Shown here: piece by piece, positions 13,507 through 14,762 of the stretch | Numbering within the stretch: the stretch's first letter is position 1 | Layout: the number at the start of each line of letters is the position of its first letter | From: JAFGED01 sp964551295 | Lineage (GTDB): Bacteria; Chloroflexota; Anaerolineae; B4-G1 | Length of the DNA stretch: 14,762 bases | Direction of reading: 5' to 3' | Assembly (NCBI GenBank): GCA_964551295.1 | Contig: CAZKDJ010000099.1 | Location: 1 to 14,762, forward strand | The notes under the pieces: generated by a model | Databases searched by the model: none | What the model saw: the letters and a program-made list of their open reading frames with translations, nothing else | Told to the model about the DNA's origin: nothing | Program-made: the position numbers and the translations under genes

Positions 13507-14762
13507 CTATACCTCGCTGAACTCGCCCTCGACGACTTCCTCTTCGCCGGATGGCGCACCGGCCTCGTGTCCGGGCGATCCGCCGTTGCCGCCATATCCA
13601 GCCTGTTGAGCTTGAGCGCCGGCCGCTTGCTGCGCCGCCGCCTGCTGAGAGGCATACATTTGCTGCCCAATGGCGTAGCTGGCCTGCTGCAACTGCTCGA
13701 TCAACTGCTTGATCCGGCCCGCGTCGTCGCCTTCCTTGGCTCGCTTTAGATCCTCGACGATTCCCTCGATGCGCCCGCGGTCGGAGGCCGACACCTTGTC
13801 GCCTAGGTCGCGCAGCATCTTTTCCATCTGGTAGATCAACTGATCCGCCGTGTTGCGGGCGTCGATCAGTTCCTTGCGCTTCTGATCCTCCGCCTCGTGC
13901 TGCTTGGCCTCGCGCACCAGCCGTTCCACGTCGTCCTCGCTCAGGTTGGTCGTCGCAGTGATAGTGATCTGCTGCTCCTTGCCCGTGGCCTTGTCCTGGG
14001 CCGACACGTTCAGGATGCCGTTGGCGTCGATGTCGAACGTCACCTCGATCTGTGGCACGCCCCTCGGCGCCGGTGGAATCCCCTCCAGGTTGAACATGCC
14101 CAGGCTTTTGTTATCAGCCGCCATGGGCCGCTCGCCCTGCAGTACGTGGATCGTCACCGCCGTCTGTCCGTCCGCGGCGGTGGAGAACGTCTCGCTTTTG
14201 CGCACCGGGACGGTGGTGTTGCGCTCGATCAGGGGTGTCATCACCCCCCCCAGCGTCTCCACGCCCAGCGTCAGCGGCGTCACATCCAGCAACAGCACGT
14301 CCTTGACCTCGCCGCCCAGCACGCCCGCCTGGATGGCGGCGCCAACGGCCACCACCTCGTCGGGATTGACGCCCTTGTGCGGCTCCTTGCCCGTCATCTC
14401 GCGCACCAGTTCCTGGATCATGGGCATGCGCGTCGCCCCACCGACCAAAACGACCTCGTCCAGGTCGCCTGCCGCGATCTTGGCATCCTTCAGCGCCTGC
14501 TCGAAGGGCACCCGGCAGCGCTCGACCAGATCCTCCGTCAGTTGCTCCAGCTTGGCCCGCGTCAGCTTCACCTGCAGGTGCTTGGGGCCACTGGCGTCGG
14601 CAGTGACGAAGGGCAGGTTGATCTCGGTCTCCAGCACCGTGGAGAGCTCGATCTTGGCCTTTTCCGCCGCCTCCTTCAGCCGTTGCAGCGCCTGGCGGTC
14701 GCTTCGTAGGTCGATGCCCTGATCCTTCTTGAACTCGTCGGCGATATAGTCGGTGATGCGCT
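13507..14762 (-). CDS. dnaK: Chaperone DnaK (Hsp70), C-terminal part
   Basis: The frame stays open to the edge of the window, so the N-terminal third lies outside. About 418 residues are visible. They begin with RITDYIADEFKKDQGIDL in the second half of the ATPase domain and include the VVLVGGATRMPMIQELV and NPDEVVAVGAAIQAGVL phosphate/adenosine motifs. The interdomain linker VKDVLLLDVTPLTLG follows, then the substrate-binding beta domain (NTTVPVRKSETFSTAADGQTAVTIHVLQGER...), the helical lid, and an Ala/Gln/Gly-rich tail ending EEEVVEGEFSEV, close to the usual acidic DnaK end. The protein folds and refolds clients in the cytosol with DnaJ and GrpE. No co-chaperone gene is downstream. A GTG at 14637 could be mistaken for a start but lies well inside the ATPase domain. 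A terminator follows the stop. Confidence 0.97.
   Translation of the reverse strand, partial: RITDYIADEFKKDQGIDLRSDRQALQRLKEAAEKAKIELSTVLETEINLPFVTADASGPKHLQVKLTRAKLEQLTEDLVERCRVPFEQALKDAKIAAGDLDEVVLVGGATRMPMIQELVREMTGKEPHKGVNPDEVVAVGAAIQAGVLGGEVKDVLLLDVTPLTLGVETLGGVMTPLIERNTTVPVRKSETFSTAADGQTAVTIHVLQGERPMAADNKSLGMFNLEGIPPAPRGVPQIEVTFDIDANGILNVSAQDKATGKEQQITITATTNLSEDDVERLVREAKQHEAEDQKRKELIDARNTADQLIYQMEKMLRDLGDKVSASDRGRIEGIVEDLKRAKEGDDAGRIKQLIEQLQQASYAIGQQMYASQQAAAQQAAGAQAQQAGYGGNGGSPGHEAGAPSGEEEVVEGEFSEV

Noticed and set aside
13897..14722. Two long plus-strand ORFs opposite dnaK
   Set aside because: Antisense shadows of a highly conserved gene; compositionally odd and without motifs.

Overview
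The window looks like chromosomal DNA from a GC-rich bacterium, most likely a Chloroflexota (Anaerolineae-like) lineage. I infer this from general protein character: the split histidine kinase with an 'LGYAPW' linker, an FmdB-type zinc ribbon, a CQLG-type small protein, and hairpin repeats that start with GTAG. No rRNA or marker tree is available, so the taxonomy is tentative. I see no tRNA, rRNA, CRISPR array, phage genes or replication origin. Coding density is high and no gene-free stretch exceeds 300 bases.

Layout. (1) 1-564: the 3' end of a membrane-anchored protein of unknown function. (2) 653-2089, minus strand: a two-gene operon of an alpha-oxoamine synthase that resembles Bacteroidota-type serine palmitoyltransferase, then an FmdB-type zinc ribbon, closed by an intrinsic terminator. 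(3) 2200-2966, plus: a divergent promoter, a 34-codon leader ORF resembling the first residues of a TldD/PmbA protease, and a membrane-anchored lectin-like beta-sandwich protein coupled to it by ATGA. (4) 3044-4854, plus: a histidine kinase interrupted by an in-frame TGA, whose ATPase half has also lost its nucleotide-binding motifs, then an enolase-superfamily enzyme lacking one metal ligand. (5) 4862-5500: a REP-associated tyrosine transposase (RAYT) between two inverted GTAG-hairpin repeats. (6) 5497-8347, minus: an operon of an internally duplicated CQLG protein, a YtcJ-type amidohydrolase and a ROK fructokinase. (7) 8518-11555, plus: a PHP phosphoesterase, an array of 17-bp repeats each carrying a Shine-Dalgarno core, a class I aminotransferase and proC, followed by a second GTAG inverted repeat. 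(8) 11658-13371, minus: a site-2-type membrane protease and an RmlC-like cupin. (9) 13507-14762, minus: the C-terminal part of DnaK with its terminator.

The functional picture is mostly housekeeping: amino-acid metabolism (aminotransferase, proC), sugar phosphorylation, hydrolases, chaperone and membrane proteolysis. The less ordinary content lies in the SPT-like synthase, the decayed kinase, the RAYT/REP element whose GTAG ends coincide with TAG stop codons, the repeated ribosome-binding-site array, and the duplicated CQLG protein.
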